A stretch of 64,000 bases of DNA from Perlucidibaca sp. (lineage in GTDB: Bacteria; Pseudomonadota; Gammaproteobacteria; Pseudomonadales; Moraxellaceae), in assembly GCA_023265995.1 (NCBI GenBank), contig JAHFSA010000002.1, positions 186,001 through 250,000 of the forward strand, written 5' to 3'. Below the pieces are notes generated by a model. The model did not search any database and had not been told where the DNA came from. It saw nothing but the letters and a program-made list of their open reading frames with translations. Positions 1 to 8,227 of the stretch are shown one piece after another; the stretch's first letter is position 1; every line of letters starts with the position of its first letter. The position numbers and the translations under genes were made by a program.

Positions 1-2046
1 CTGCCCGGTGATGCTGGCCTCCCAGCGTCCCTTGAGCTGGGCCAGGATGTCGCGCACGCGCGCCGTCTCGTCGAAGCGCAGATCGAAGAAGGTGTCCTTG
101 AGCAGCGCCTGGAAGGCGCCTTGGTGATGCACCAGGGCCTTGCCGTTGATGACCAGATGCGCCTGCGCCTGATCGGCATTGTCCAGGCTGGTGCGCGCCG
201 ACAGGCTCATGCGCAGGCCGCCGCTGACCGCCGACTGGCGCTGCTGCATGGCGCGGTAATCGGCGGCGCCCACGCCCAGCTCCGAGAACAGGCTGGTGTA
301 GAGCGGCAGCAGGCTGGTTTCACGCGCGTCCAGAGCCGGCAGATCGACTATGAGCTGCTCGTAGAGCAGACCGTTGGTGCCCTGGGCATAGCGCGCCAGC
401 GGCATGGCGCCGGCACTGCCGGCAAACAGCACTTCACGCTCGCCGGCCAGCGACTTCACCTGCGCCGGCACATCGGCGAGGGTCACCTTGGGCAGCAGCG
501 CGGCATCGTTTTCCTCGGCCTGACGCGCGGCCAGGGCCTCGGCCTGCTCACGCAGACGTGCCAGGTCGGCTTCCGACAGGCCGGCGCGAATCTTCGCCAG
601 ACGTGTCGCCTCAAGGGCATCGCGACGCTCGGCCAGGCCGGCGTCGGGACGCAGCGTCAGACGCAGGCGATGCGGGTTGTCGAGCAGCAGGCGGCGCACC
701 AGTCCGGGCACGAAGGCCGGATCGCGGATGGCCTCGCGCAGACGCGCCAGCTCGGCCTCGATATCCCAGACCGCGAGCGGGTCGCTGTCCTGCAGATACG
801 GCGTCAGGCCGTTGAGCAGCAATTGCAGGCCGTAAGGATAGCTGTCGCCGCCAATCTCGCGCTGGCTCAGCTCGAACTGGTGCAGCACGGCCTCGACCTC
901 GTCCAGCGCCACGCCCTGCTCCGCCACCTGCGTCAGGGTGTCGAGAATGAGCTGCTCGACCGCCGCCGCATGCTCGGGCTCGGAGCCTTCGAGGCCGGCG
1001 GCGAAGGCCATCTCGCGGTTGTTGTCATCGAGGCCGGTGAGCGCCGACGGCGCCTGGCCGAGCGTGCTGGTCTCCAGCGCCTGACGCAGCGGCGACGCCG
1101 AATTCTCCAGCAGCACGCCGTTGAGCAGATGCGCCTCGAAACGGGCACGGGCATCGGCTGCCGGACCGAGCAGCCAGGCCAGCACATGATGCGTCTGCGG
1201 GCCGTCCTCGGCCTCCGGCGCATAAGCCTCCTCGACGCGCAGCGGTGCCACATAGCGCTTCTCGTCACGACCGCTGACCGGCTCGGCGCGATCATGGAAA
1301 CGGCTCAGCGCCAGCTCCTCGAAGCGTGCCTGCAGAGCAGCCGGAGCCTCATCGCCAAAGGTCATGAAAACGGCATTGGACGGATGGTAGTGACGGCCAT
1401 GGAAGGCCTTCAGCGCCGCATGCGTGAGATCCGGGATATGGGCCGGATCGCCACCGGAATTGTGGTGATAGGTCGTGGTCGGGAACAGGTACTTGTTGAG
1501 CGACTCGTTGAGCACGCTGTGCGCCGAACTCATGGCGCCCTTCATCTCGTTGAAGACCACGCCCTTGTAGACCAGCGCCGAATCCGCGTCGGCCGGCTCG
1601 GCCAGTTCGACACGTATGCCTTCCTGGGCGAAATCCAGCGGATGCAGATTGGGAAAGAACACGGCATCGAGATAGACGCGCAGCAGGTTGTCGAAGTCCT
1701 GGCGGTTCTGGCTGGCAAACGGATAGGCCGTCCAGTCGCTGGCCGTGAAGGCATTCATGAAGGTGTTGAGCGAACGCCGGATCATCAGGAAGAAGGGGTC
1801 GCGCACCGGGTAATGCTCGGAGCCGCAGAGCACCGTGTGCTCGAGAATGTGGGCAACGCCGGTGGAGTCCTCGGGCATGGTCTTGAAGGCCACGAGGAAG
1901 ACATTTTCCGTATTGTCACAGGCCAGATGCAGATGACGGGCGCCGGTAACGCGATGCACATATTCGCAAAGCTCGGCCTGCAAGGCCGGAATGGCAACGG
2001 TTCGCACCGTCTCGAAACTGGCATGAGGGGTTGCAGCAGATGACAC
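1..2046 (-). CDS. PreP-type M16C metalloprotease, N-terminal 682 codons (runs off the window)
   Basis: Zinc metalloprotease of the insulinase/presequence protease family, which degrades unstructured peptides inside a closing chamber. The reading frame on the minus strand is open from a GTG at 2046 to the window edge, so the C-terminus is missing; PreP-like proteins are usually near 970 residues. The inverted zinc motif HxxEH is visible as HILEH in the context HILEHTVLCGS near residue 60. The downstream glutamate region reads NEMKGAMSSAHS, as in the family. The GTG start is chosen because GGGAG lies a few bases upstream and no earlier ATG continues the conserved sequence. It is divergent from the patatin gene with about 200 bp between them. 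The family call is firm; the exact substrate is inferred. Confidence 0.9.
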   Translation of the reverse strand, partial: MSSAATPHASFETVRTVAIPALQAELCEYVHRVTGARHLHLACDNTENVFLVAFKTMPEDSTGVAHILEHTVLCGSEHYPVRDPFFLMIRRSLNTFMNAFTASDWTAYPFASQNRQDFDNLLRVYLDAVFFPNLHPLDFAQEGIRVELAEPADADSALVYKGVVFNEMKGAMSSAHSVLNESLNKYLFPTTTYHHNSGGDPAHIPDLTHAALKAFHGRHYHPSNAVFMTFGDEAPAALQARFEELALSRFHDRAEPVSGRDEKRYVAPLRVEEAYAPEAEDGPQTHHVLAWLLGPAADARARFEAHLLNGVLLENSASPLRQALETSTLGQAPSALTGLDDNNREMAFAAGLEGSEPEHAAAVEQLILDTLTQVAEQGVALDEVEAVLHQFELSQREIGGDSYPYGLQLLLNGLTPYLQDSDPLAVWDIEAELARLREAIRDPAFVPGLVRRLLLDNPHRLRLTLRPDAGLAERRDALEATRLAKIRAGLSEADLARLREQAEALAARQAEENDAALLPKVTLADVPAQVKSLAGEREVLFAGSAGAMPLARYAQGTNGLLYEQLIVDLPALDARETSLLPLYTSLFSELGVGAADYRAMQQRQSAVSGGLRMSLSARTSLDNADQAQAHLVINGKALVHHQGAFQALLKDTFFDLRFDETARVRDILAQLKGRWEASITGQ

Positions 2047-2248
2047 GCGATTCTCCCGGTCAGGCCGCCGGCACGGGCAGCCGCAAAGCCCCGATTATGG
2101 GCACCCGCGCGCTGCTTGCCAAACTGGCGGAAAACCCGTCGTCGATGGACAGACGGTCATGCCGTGCTAGAGTACGCCTCCAACAGCAGTCGGATAAGCG
2201 TTGCATTCCGCCCGTCGTCGCCACCAGGAATGCGCAAGGACCTCAGTC

Positions 2249-3772
2249 ATGGCCAGAAACCTCAAGCTCAGCCAGCTCCAGACAGCTCGTGCACATGCCT
2301 CCAGCTATGCCGAATGGCGCGAAATCTCGCTTGAGCTTGATGCCCTCACCGGCCTGGACCTGTGGAAGATCGAGACTGCCTCCGATAACTACCACCACGA
2401 GCTGCTGCGCGAACGCCTGCTGACCCTGCGCCAGTGGCAGACCTCGCACAACCACAAGCTGCTCATCCGCTCGCTGCGCGAAGGCCTGCACCACGACCTC
2501 GGCAACATGGGCAACCCGCTGCTCTACGGCCGCGCCCATGTCGGCACCAAGCGTCTGATCGAGGACTACGTGGACCAGGTCTGCGCCAGCCTCGAATACC
2601 TCTGCGACGCTACCATCGAGCATCTCAGCAACGACGAGAAGCTGGCCCTGTTCGAGGACATTCTGCGCAGCTTCGGCCAGCCCGCCCTGCAGCTCTCCGG
2701 CGGTGCCACCCTCGGCATGTTCCACATCGGCGTGTGCAAGGCGCTCGACGAGCAGGGTCTGCTGCCCAGCGTCATCTCCGGCTCCAGCGCCGGCTCGCTG
2801 GTGGCCTCCATGATCGGCAGCCACACACGCGAGGAGCTGCAGGACTATTACAATGGCGATGCCCTCTACAAGCACGCCTGGAGCTGGAACAAGCTGCGTG
2901 ACGGCCTGCGCGGCAAGGGCTTCGCCAACCAGAAGCAGCTGGAGACTTTCATCCGCCAGAACATCGGCGAATACTCCTTCCAGGAAGCCTTCGAGAAGAC
3001 CGGAAAGCACATCAACGTCAGCATCTCGCCCATCGGGGCCAACCAGAAATCGCGCCTGATGAACGAGCTGACCTCGCCCTATCTGCTGGTGTGGAGCGCC
3101 GTGCTGGCCTCCTGCGCGGTGCCGCTGCTGTTTCCGCCGGTCACCCTCACCACGAAGACGGCCGAAGGCCTGCATCAACCCTACATGCCGCTGGAACGCT
3201 GGGTCGACGGCTCCATGCGCAGCGACATGCCGCGCCGCCGCCTGATGCGCCTGTACAACGTCAACTACTTCATCGCCAGCCAGGTCAATCCGCACATCGT
3301 GCCGCTGCTGGAGTCCGAGCGCCGTCGCCGCCAGACCGGCAAGATCACCTCGCTGCCGCGTCGCATCCTCAAGACCCAGGCCAAGCTGCTCAGCATGGGC
3401 GCGCTCCAGGTCGTGCACGACAAGGTCAGCAACGAAGCCATGCGCGCCATGCTCAGCCACGGCTACACCATGCTCTCGCAGAGCTACTACGGCGATGCCA
3501 CCATCGCGCCGCAGAAGTACACCAGCCAGCATTACCGCCACATGCTGCAGAACCCCACCAAGGAATCGGTGATCTGGTTCCGCCAGCAGGGCGAGCGCGC
3601 CACCTGGGCCAGGATCGACCAGATCCGCGTGCAGTCCAAGATCAGCATGACCTTGCAGAAGTGCGTGGCCTCGCTGCTGCATCGCAAGGCCCACAACTGG
3701 CACGAGGCGGAAGTGCGCGCCCTCCTCGGCACCCGTCCGGCCAACGCCAGCGGCATCATCCAGTCGGTCTGA
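2249..3772 (+). CDS. DUF3336 / patatin-like phospholipase (TGL-type lipase)
   Basis: Serine acyl hydrolase of the patatin family, predicted to cleave acyl esters of glycerolipids or phospholipids with a Ser-Asp dyad. The N-terminal ~135 residues match the DUF3336 layout found in yeast TGL3/4/5-type lipases. The patatin domain follows, with the glycine-rich oxyanion loop GGATLG near residue 151, the nucleophile elbow GSSAG with Ser near 180, and the catalytic Asp in VDGS near 320. The ATG at 2249 is preferred over the open frame 16 codons longer because AAGGA precedes it and the conserved MARNLKLSQLQ start fits. No signal peptide is seen, so it is probably cytosolic or membrane-peripheral. It is followed by a hairpin and tRNA-Lys. 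Confidence 0.9.
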   Translation: MARNLKLSQLQTARAHASSYAEWREISLELDALTGLDLWKIETASDNYHHELLRERLLTLRQWQTSHNHKLLIRSLREGLHHDLGNMGNPLLYGRAHVGTKRLIEDYVDQVCASLEYLCDATIEHLSNDEKLALFEDILRSFGQPALQLSGGATLGMFHIGVCKALDEQGLLPSVISGSSAGSLVASMIGSHTREELQDYYNGDALYKHAWSWNKLRDGLRGKGFANQKQLETFIRQNIGEYSFQEAFEKTGKHINVSISPIGANQKSRLMNELTSPYLLVWSAVLASCAVPLLFPPVTLTTKTAEGLHQPYMPLERWVDGSMRSDMPRRRLMRLYNVNYFIASQVNPHIVPLLESERRRRQTGKITSLPRRILKTQAKLLSMGALQVVHDKVSNEAMRAMLSHGYTMLSQSYYGDATIAPQKYTSQHYRHMLQNPTKESVIWFRQQGERATWARIDQIRVQSKISMTLQKCVASLLHRKAHNWHEAEVRALLGTRPANASGIIQSV

Positions 3773-3789
3773 CACCCCCGCCATGACAG

Positions 3790-3817
3790 GTTTTTCTCGC
3801 CAGCAGCGGGGAAAAAC
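3790..3817 (+). terminator. possible terminator hairpin after the patatin gene
   Basis: A 9-bp inverted repeat (arms 3790-3798 and 3809-3817, one G-T pair) lies 18 bases after the patatin stop codon. It has a 10-base loop but only a short T stretch, so it is a weak terminator candidate on either strand. It abuts the predicted -35 box of tRNA-Lys. Confidence 0.35.
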
Positions 3818-3845
3818 TTGTCATCGCGCCCTGTTTGCGTAAACT
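3818..3845 (+). promoter_or_regulatory. sigma-70 promoter for tRNA-Lys
   Basis: TTGTCA (3818-3823) and TAAACT (3840-3845) are separated by 16 bases. A GC-rich discriminator (ACGCGCCGC) follows, as is typical of stable RNA promoters under stringent control. The mature tRNA begins 32 bases downstream of the -10 box. Confidence 0.55.
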
Positions 3846-3877
3846 ACGCGCCGCACCGGCACTGCCCGGGGCATGAT

Positions 3878-3953
3878 GGGTCGTTAGCTCAGTCGGTAGA
3901 GCAGTTGGCTTTTAACCAATTGGTCGCGTGTTCGAGTCACGCACGACCCACCA
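3878..3953 (+). tRNA. tRNA-Lys (anticodon TTT)
   Basis: Complete 76-nt tRNA with an encoded CCA. The acceptor stem GGGTCGT pairs with ACGACCC. The D arm contains AGCTCAGTCGGTAGAGC. The anticodon loop is CTTTTAA with anticodon TTT, and the T arm contains TTCGAGT. All four arms fold by eye. Confidence 0.97.
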
Positions 3954-4118
3954 TTTTCAAGCCTTCCAGGGCATCAGGCCGTCAGCGCCGTCCAATACTC
4001 TGCCTACTGTCAAATACTTCAACGCAGAATCGCCCGGATCAGCACCAGCGACCAGATGCTGAAAGCCCTGCTCCGTTTGCATGCCGTTACACGACTGCTA
4101 CCAGTACACGCCAGACTT

Positions 4119-4148
4119 TTGACGCTTGACAACCTAGCCTGTCATTAT
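4119..4148 (+). promoter_or_regulatory. candidate promoter of the YaiO/GT2 operon
   Basis: TTGACG (4119-4124) and CATTAT (4143-4148) are separated by 18 bases, 39 bases upstream of the response regulator start. A second TTGACA at 4126 overlaps this element but has poor spacing. Confidence 0.4.
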
Positions 4149-4187
4149 CTGCCCGCGTAAATTTCCGGGGACCGAAGGTAGGGACAC

Positions 4188-4559
4188 ATGGCTTCTTCAA
4201 GAATTCTCCTCATTGAGGACGATGAAATCACCGCCAACCTGGTTCGCTTCCTGGTCGAACGCCAGGGCCACGAGTTCCACTGGGCGGAAAATGGCACGAC
4301 CGGTCTCGACATGGTTCGCGAACTGCGCCCCGATGCCCTGATCCTCGATGTGCTGCTGCCCTTCCTCGACGGCTTCTCGCTGCTCTACGAACTGCGCGCC
4401 AATCCTGAAACGGCCAATATTCCCGTGCTCATGCTGACCGGCAAGACACGTGAAAATGATGTCGTGCAGGCGCTGGAAATGGGTGCCAACGATTATCTGA
4501 GCAAGCCCTTCCAGCCCGCCGAACTGACTGCGCGCATGAATCGTCTGCTGCGAGCCTGA
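4188..4559 (+). CDS. single-domain response regulator (CheY-like receiver)
   Basis: A 123-residue stand-alone receiver with no output domain. It has the acidic pocket D11/D12, phosphoacceptor D54 (LILDVLLP), switch T84 and K106 (SKPF), so all catalytic positions are intact. It is the first gene of a tightly packed plus-strand operon, with only 2 bases to the YaiO gene. It probably acts by protein contact, for example on the downstream HEAT protein or glycosyltransferase. The neighbouring minus-strand histidine kinases and Hpt proteins are the obvious phosphodonors; this pairing is inferred from position. Confidence 0.93.
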   Translation: MASSRILLIEDDEITANLVRFLVERQGHEFHWAENGTTGLDMVRELRPDALILDVLLPFLDGFSLLYELRANPETANIPVLMLTGKTRENDVVQALEMGANDYLSKPFQPAELTARMNRLLRA

Positions 4560-4561
4560 GC

Positions 4562-5320
4562 ATGACCATGAACAAAAGCAAACCGATCAGCCTGTGCCTG
4601 CTGACCTTGCTGGCTGCCCCGGCGGCCCTCGCCGCCCCGGTCGAAAGCTGGCTGGAAATCGGCAGCGAACGCCAGCACTTCGACAATGGCAACGATGATG
4701 CCGCCATCCAGAGCCTGGTCGGCAGCTACAAGACGGCGGACCATGTGGTCTACGGCGAGCTGACACATCAGGATCGTTTCAATCGCCAGGACACCACGGC
4801 GCTGCTCGGCACCTATCTGCCGCTGCTGCCCAAGGGTCAGCTGCATGTCGAAGCCTCGGTCAGCCCGAACCCCGAGCTCAAGCCGCGCGACACGATCTAT
4901 GCCGGCTGGTACCAGTCGCTGCCCCATGGCTGGACCCTGGAGCCCGGTCTGCAGACCACGCACTACAAGGATCTGCGTGTTGATCGCTACAGCCTCAACA
5001 TCGAGCGCTACCTGCGCAACTGGAGAGTGCTCTACGGCATTGCCGATGTGCAGCTCGCCGGCAGCAGCGGCCTCAATCATCGTGTGCAGGCCGATTACTA
5101 CTATGGCGAGCACAACCGCATAGGTGCCGGGCATGCCTGGGGCGACGACCAGGAAAGCCTGCCGACCGGCGTCATCAAGACCCCGGTGCGCAGCAATTAC
5201 CTGAGCGGACAGCACCAGATCTCGCCACGGCTCAGTCTCATTTACCTGCTACAGGATACCGAACAGGGCTCCCTGTATCGGCAGACAGGTGTACGCCTTG
5301 GGCTCCGTCTTCAGTTCTGA
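4562..5320 (+). CDS. YaiO-family outer-membrane beta-barrel protein
   Basis: A 252-residue exported barrel with a signal peptide ending near LAA-PVE (about residue 25). Alternating polar/hydrophobic strands run to a C-terminal aromatic residue (RLGLRLQF), the usual BAM recognition end. It resembles E. coli YaiO, an outer-membrane protein encoded beside the family 2 glycosyltransferase YaiP. That context recurs here, with a GT2 gene two genes downstream. It is therefore a candidate outer-membrane component for export or anchoring of a polysaccharide. No enzyme activity is suggested by the sequence. The downstream gene starts inside its 3' end. Confidence 0.85.
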   Translation: MTMNKSKPISLCLLTLLAAPAALAAPVESWLEIGSERQHFDNGNDDAAIQSLVGSYKTADHVVYGELTHQDRFNRQDTTALLGTYLPLLPKGQLHVEASVSPNPELKPRDTIYAGWYQSLPHGWTLEPGLQTTHYKDLRVDRYSLNIERYLRNWRVLYGIADVQLAGSSGLNHRVQADYYYGEHNRIGAGHAWGDDQESLPTGVIKTPVRSNYLSGQHQISPRLSLIYLLQDTEQGSLYRQTGVRLGLRLQF

Positions 5321-6398
5321 CCCTACGGTCAACGTCACGGCCCTGGTGGCCGTGACGCTGTTCCTGCTCAGCCTGGGCTGCCTGTTCGGCGGCCTGCTGC
5401 TGCGCTTCCTGCGCCTGCAGCGCGAACACAGCAGCCAGCGTCTGGAAGATGTCTGGCGCCCGATGTGCTTTGCCGCCATGGTCGATGACCTGAGCCCCGA
5501 CCAGCTGACGCCCATCAGCCGCTCCGATGCCCTGATGTTCTCCGAAATCTGGCTGGACTGCATAGACCGTGTGCGCGGCGACAGCGCCTATGCCGGTCTG
5601 ATCAAGCTGGCACAACTCCTGAATCTGCGTGATGCCATGCGGCCGGCACTGCGTTCCCGGCACATGGACCGGCAGTTGCTGGCCTTGCAGGTCCTCGGCT
5701 TTCTCCAGGATGACAAGGCCTTGCCGCTGGCGCGCAAATACCTCGACTCATCCTATCCGCTGCTGTCGCTGGCCGCCGCCAAGGCACTCATGGAAATCGA
5801 TCCGTTGACGGCCACGCCCCTGATCATGGACAGGCTGGAGACCCCGGGCTGGCCGCTGGGCCGCATCAGCCAGCTGCTCAAGCTGGCTCCGCCCCCGATA
5901 CTGCGCCAGCATCTGGCCGAGCATCTCGACCACGAGTCCGCCGAGCACATGGCCAACCTGCTGCTGGTCTTTCATACGCTCGCCGACTCCGAGTTCGATC
6001 ATGCCGCCAGGCGTGTCCTGCAGCGCTTTCCGGGCCATCTCGGCATTCTCAGGCAGGTCTTCCGGCTCAACAACGACCCCTCCATGCTGCCGCTGGTCAA
6101 GTTCGGCTGCCATCACGAGGATGACGAAGCCCGCGTCGTCGCACTCGAGTCTCTGGGCCGGATCGGCAGCTACGCCGACCAGGACATACTGCTTGAGCAT
6201 CTGCGCACGGATGGCTGGCGCCAGCAGCAAGCCGCCGCCCGCGCACTGATCAAGCTGCCCGGCATGAATGCCGTACGAGCACAGGAAATCCTGGCCACGC
6301 TGGAGCACCCGGACAGCCTGATGCACTGGCAGGAGGCGCTGTACAACGAGCGCTGGCTGCCCGCCGACTCACTCATCGAGCGACCCGTCCATGCATGA
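5289..6398 (+). CDS. HEAT-repeat protein with one N-terminal membrane anchor
   Basis: A 369-residue protein with one hydrophobic segment at about residues 17-40, then a cytosolic run of alpha-helical HEAT-like repeats. Typical units include EARVVALESLGRIG and SLAAAKALMEI. These solenoids are protein-binding scaffolds. The frame opens with GTG at 5289, giving a 32-base overlap with the YaiO gene; no better start follows before the membrane segment. The stop overlaps the next gene by 8 bases, so translational coupling is likely. It may link the upstream receiver to the membrane glycosyltransferase; this is inference from gene order. Confidence 0.8.
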   Translation: MYALGSVFSSDPTVNVTALVAVTLFLLSLGCLFGGLLLRFLRLQREHSSQRLEDVWRPMCFAAMVDDLSPDQLTPISRSDALMFSEIWLDCIDRVRGDSAYAGLIKLAQLLNLRDAMRPALRSRHMDRQLLALQVLGFLQDDKALPLARKYLDSSYPLLSLAAAKALMEIDPLTATPLIMDRLETPGWPLGRISQLLKLAPPPILRQHLAEHLDHESAEHMANLLLVFHTLADSEFDHAARRVLQRFPGHLGILRQVFRLNNDPSMLPLVKFGCHHEDDEARVVALESLGRIGSYADQDILLEHLRTDGWRQQQAAARALIKLPGMNAVRAQEILATLEHPDSLMHWQEALYNERWLPADSLIERPVHA

Positions 6399-7851
6399 AC
6401 TCTGGCTGACACCGAAGGCTCTGGGTACCGGGGCGGCAGGCACGACGATCATGATCGTCTTCCTGTTCTTCCTGGTTTATCAGGTCATCATGACCACCGG
6501 CTATCTGTCGCTGAACCTGATCGCGCTCAGCATCGTGCGCCGGGCCACACGCGGCGGACGCGACCTGTACATGCCGCGCGTGTACGAAAGCGCCCTGCCC
6601 GGAGTCAGCATCCTGCTCACCGCCTACAACGAGGAGAGCCTGATCGCCACCTCGGTGCGCTCTCTGCTGCAGCTCAATTACCCGCAGTTCGAGCTGATCG
6701 TGATTCATGACGGCGGCCAGGATGACACCCTGGGTGTGATGATCCGCGAGTTCGAGATGGTGGAAAGCCCGCTCGCCTTCCAGTACCGGGTCAAGTGCGC
6801 ACGCATCAAGACCGTCTACCGCTCCAGCAAGTTCCCCAACCTCATCCTGATCGACAAGGTCAATGGCGGCGGCAAGGCCGATGCCAACAATGCCGGCATC
6901 AACATCGCCCGCTACCCACTCTATTGCGGCATGGATGCCGACTCGGTGCTGGAGCGCGACAGCCTGCTGCGCGTGGTGCGCATCTTCCTGGAACATCCCG
7001 ACACCATCGCGGCCGGCGGCACGGTACGCATCGTCAACGGCTGCCAGGTCCATAACGGTCGCCTCATGCGCACCGGCCTGCCGACCTCGGTGCTGGCCAA
7101 GATGCAGGTGCTGGAATACATGCGCGCCTTTCTCTTCGGACGTCTCGGCTGGTCACGACTGGATGCCCTGCTCATCATCAGCGGAGCCTTCGGCGTCTTC
7201 GATCGCGAGGCCGTCATCCACGTCGGCGGTTACAAGTCGAAGAGCCTGGGCGAGGACATGGAACTGGTGGTGCGCCTGCATCGCTACTATCTCGAACACA
7301 ACAAGCCCTACAGCATCAACTTCGTGCCGGACCCGGTGTGCTGGACCGATGCCCCCGAGGACCGTGCCACCCTGCGCAAGCAGCGCATACGCTGGCAGCG
7401 CGGCCTGCTCGAAGTGCTCAGTGAACATCGCTCGCTGTGCTTCCGTCGCGGCTCCGGCGCCGTCGGCTGGCTGGCCTATCCCTTCATGATCCTGATCGAA
7501 GCCATGAGCCCCGTCTTCGAGATGCTCGGCCTGGTGTTCACGGTCGTGCTCTACTGCCTCGGCTACATCAACCTGCCGGCCACCCTGCTCTTCCTGTCCG
7601 TGGCCTTCGGGCTGGGTCTGCTGCTGTCAAGTTCGGCCCTGCTGCTGGAAGAGCGCAGCTTCCATGTCTATCCGCGCTATCGCGACAACATCACGCTGTT
7701 CATCTGGGCGGTTCTGGAGAACTTCGGCTACCGCCAGCTCAATACCTGGTGGCGCCTGGTCGGTACCTGTCACTGGCTGACCGGCAAGGAAGCAGCATGG
7801 GGAGCCATGAAGCGCAACACCGGCTGGATGACCGAGAGCAACAAGCCCTGA
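6391..7851 (+). CDS. membrane-integral family 2 glycosyltransferase (processive type)
   Basis: A 486-residue inner-membrane glycosyltransferase. An N-terminal helix (about 14-40) is followed by a GT-A domain with TAYNEE, the metal-binding MDADS, an acceptor-site GEDMELVVRLHR, and the processivity-type motif RIRWQRG. Several C-terminal membrane helices follow (about 360-430). This architecture is shared with cellulose, hyaluronan and PNAG synthases and with E. coli YaiP, and indicates synthesis and possibly translocation of a beta-linked polysaccharide from a UDP-sugar. It is the last gene of the operon and ends 5 bases before the convergent Hpt gene. No PilZ domain is present, so c-di-GMP control is not suggested. 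The sugar is unknown. Confidence 0.88.
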   Translation: MHELWLTPKALGTGAAGTTIMIVFLFFLVYQVIMTTGYLSLNLIALSIVRRATRGGRDLYMPRVYESALPGVSILLTAYNEESLIATSVRSLLQLNYPQFELIVIHDGGQDDTLGVMIREFEMVESPLAFQYRVKCARIKTVYRSSKFPNLILIDKVNGGGKADANNAGINIARYPLYCGMDADSVLERDSLLRVVRIFLEHPDTIAAGGTVRIVNGCQVHNGRLMRTGLPTSVLAKMQVLEYMRAFLFGRLGWSRLDALLIISGAFGVFDREAVIHVGGYKSKSLGEDMELVVRLHRYYLEHNKPYSINFVPDPVCWTDAPEDRATLRKQRIRWQRGLLEVLSEHRSLCFRRGSGAVGWLAYPFMILIEAMSPVFEMLGLVFTVVLYCLGYINLPATLLFLSVAFGLGLLLSSSALLLEERSFHVYPRYRDNITLFIWAVLENFGYRQLNTWWRLVGTCHWLTGKEAAWGAMKRNTGWMTESNKP

Positions 7852-7856
7852 GGCAG

Positions 7857-8183
7857 TCAGTCCGCCGTGGCGATCTGGCGCAGGGCCTCGGCCAGGGCAT
7901 CCAGTCCGGAATGAACCCGGAGGTCGCCAGCGCCATGCTTGTCCCAGAGTGTTTCAATGGCACGCGCCTGATCGCCGACATCGGCATGGCCGACCATGGC
8001 CGCCGTACCCGCCAGACCATGCAGACAGCGCTTGAGGTCATCTCCCCAGGCTGAAGCCGGCAGCCCGTGGCAAGCCTGCCAGGCAGACAGGAAGGCCGGC
8101 ACACGGCCCTCGAGGAAGTTGACCTTGAAGCCGGCCAGCAACGCCAGCCACTCGGCATCATTGTCCAGATCATCCAGCATCAT
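7857..8183 (-). CDS. stand-alone histidine phosphotransfer (Hpt) protein
   Basis: A 108-residue all-helical Hpt protein. The phosphorylatable histidine lies in LHGLAGTAAMVG, matching the HxLxGxA signature. The start is set at the first of two consecutive ATGs (8183), preceded by GGGGAG. The longer open frame upstream is low-complexity and lacks homology features. It lies 44 bases after the hybrid kinase, in the same orientation, and closes the signalling gene set. It likely shuttles phosphate between the hybrid kinase receiver and a single-domain regulator. Confidence 0.87.
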   Translation of the reverse strand: MMLDDLDNDAEWLALLAGFKVNFLEGRVPAFLSAWQACHGLPASAWGDDLKRCLHGLAGTAAMVGHADVGDQARAIETLWDKHGAGDLRVHSGLDALAEALRQIATAD

Positions 8184-8227
8184 CGACGACTCCCCGCCCG
8201 CTCCGGCCTGGTCACCGGATCTGAAAA

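Noticed and set aside
121-2043. 640-residue open frame on the plus strand
   Set aside because: It is the antisense shadow of the M16 protease gene, whose minus-strand frame has the HILEH zinc motif and conserved sequence.
2243-3784. 513-residue open frame on the minus strand
   Set aside because: It is opposite the patatin gene, composed of His/Val/Ala-rich low-complexity sequence with no domain.
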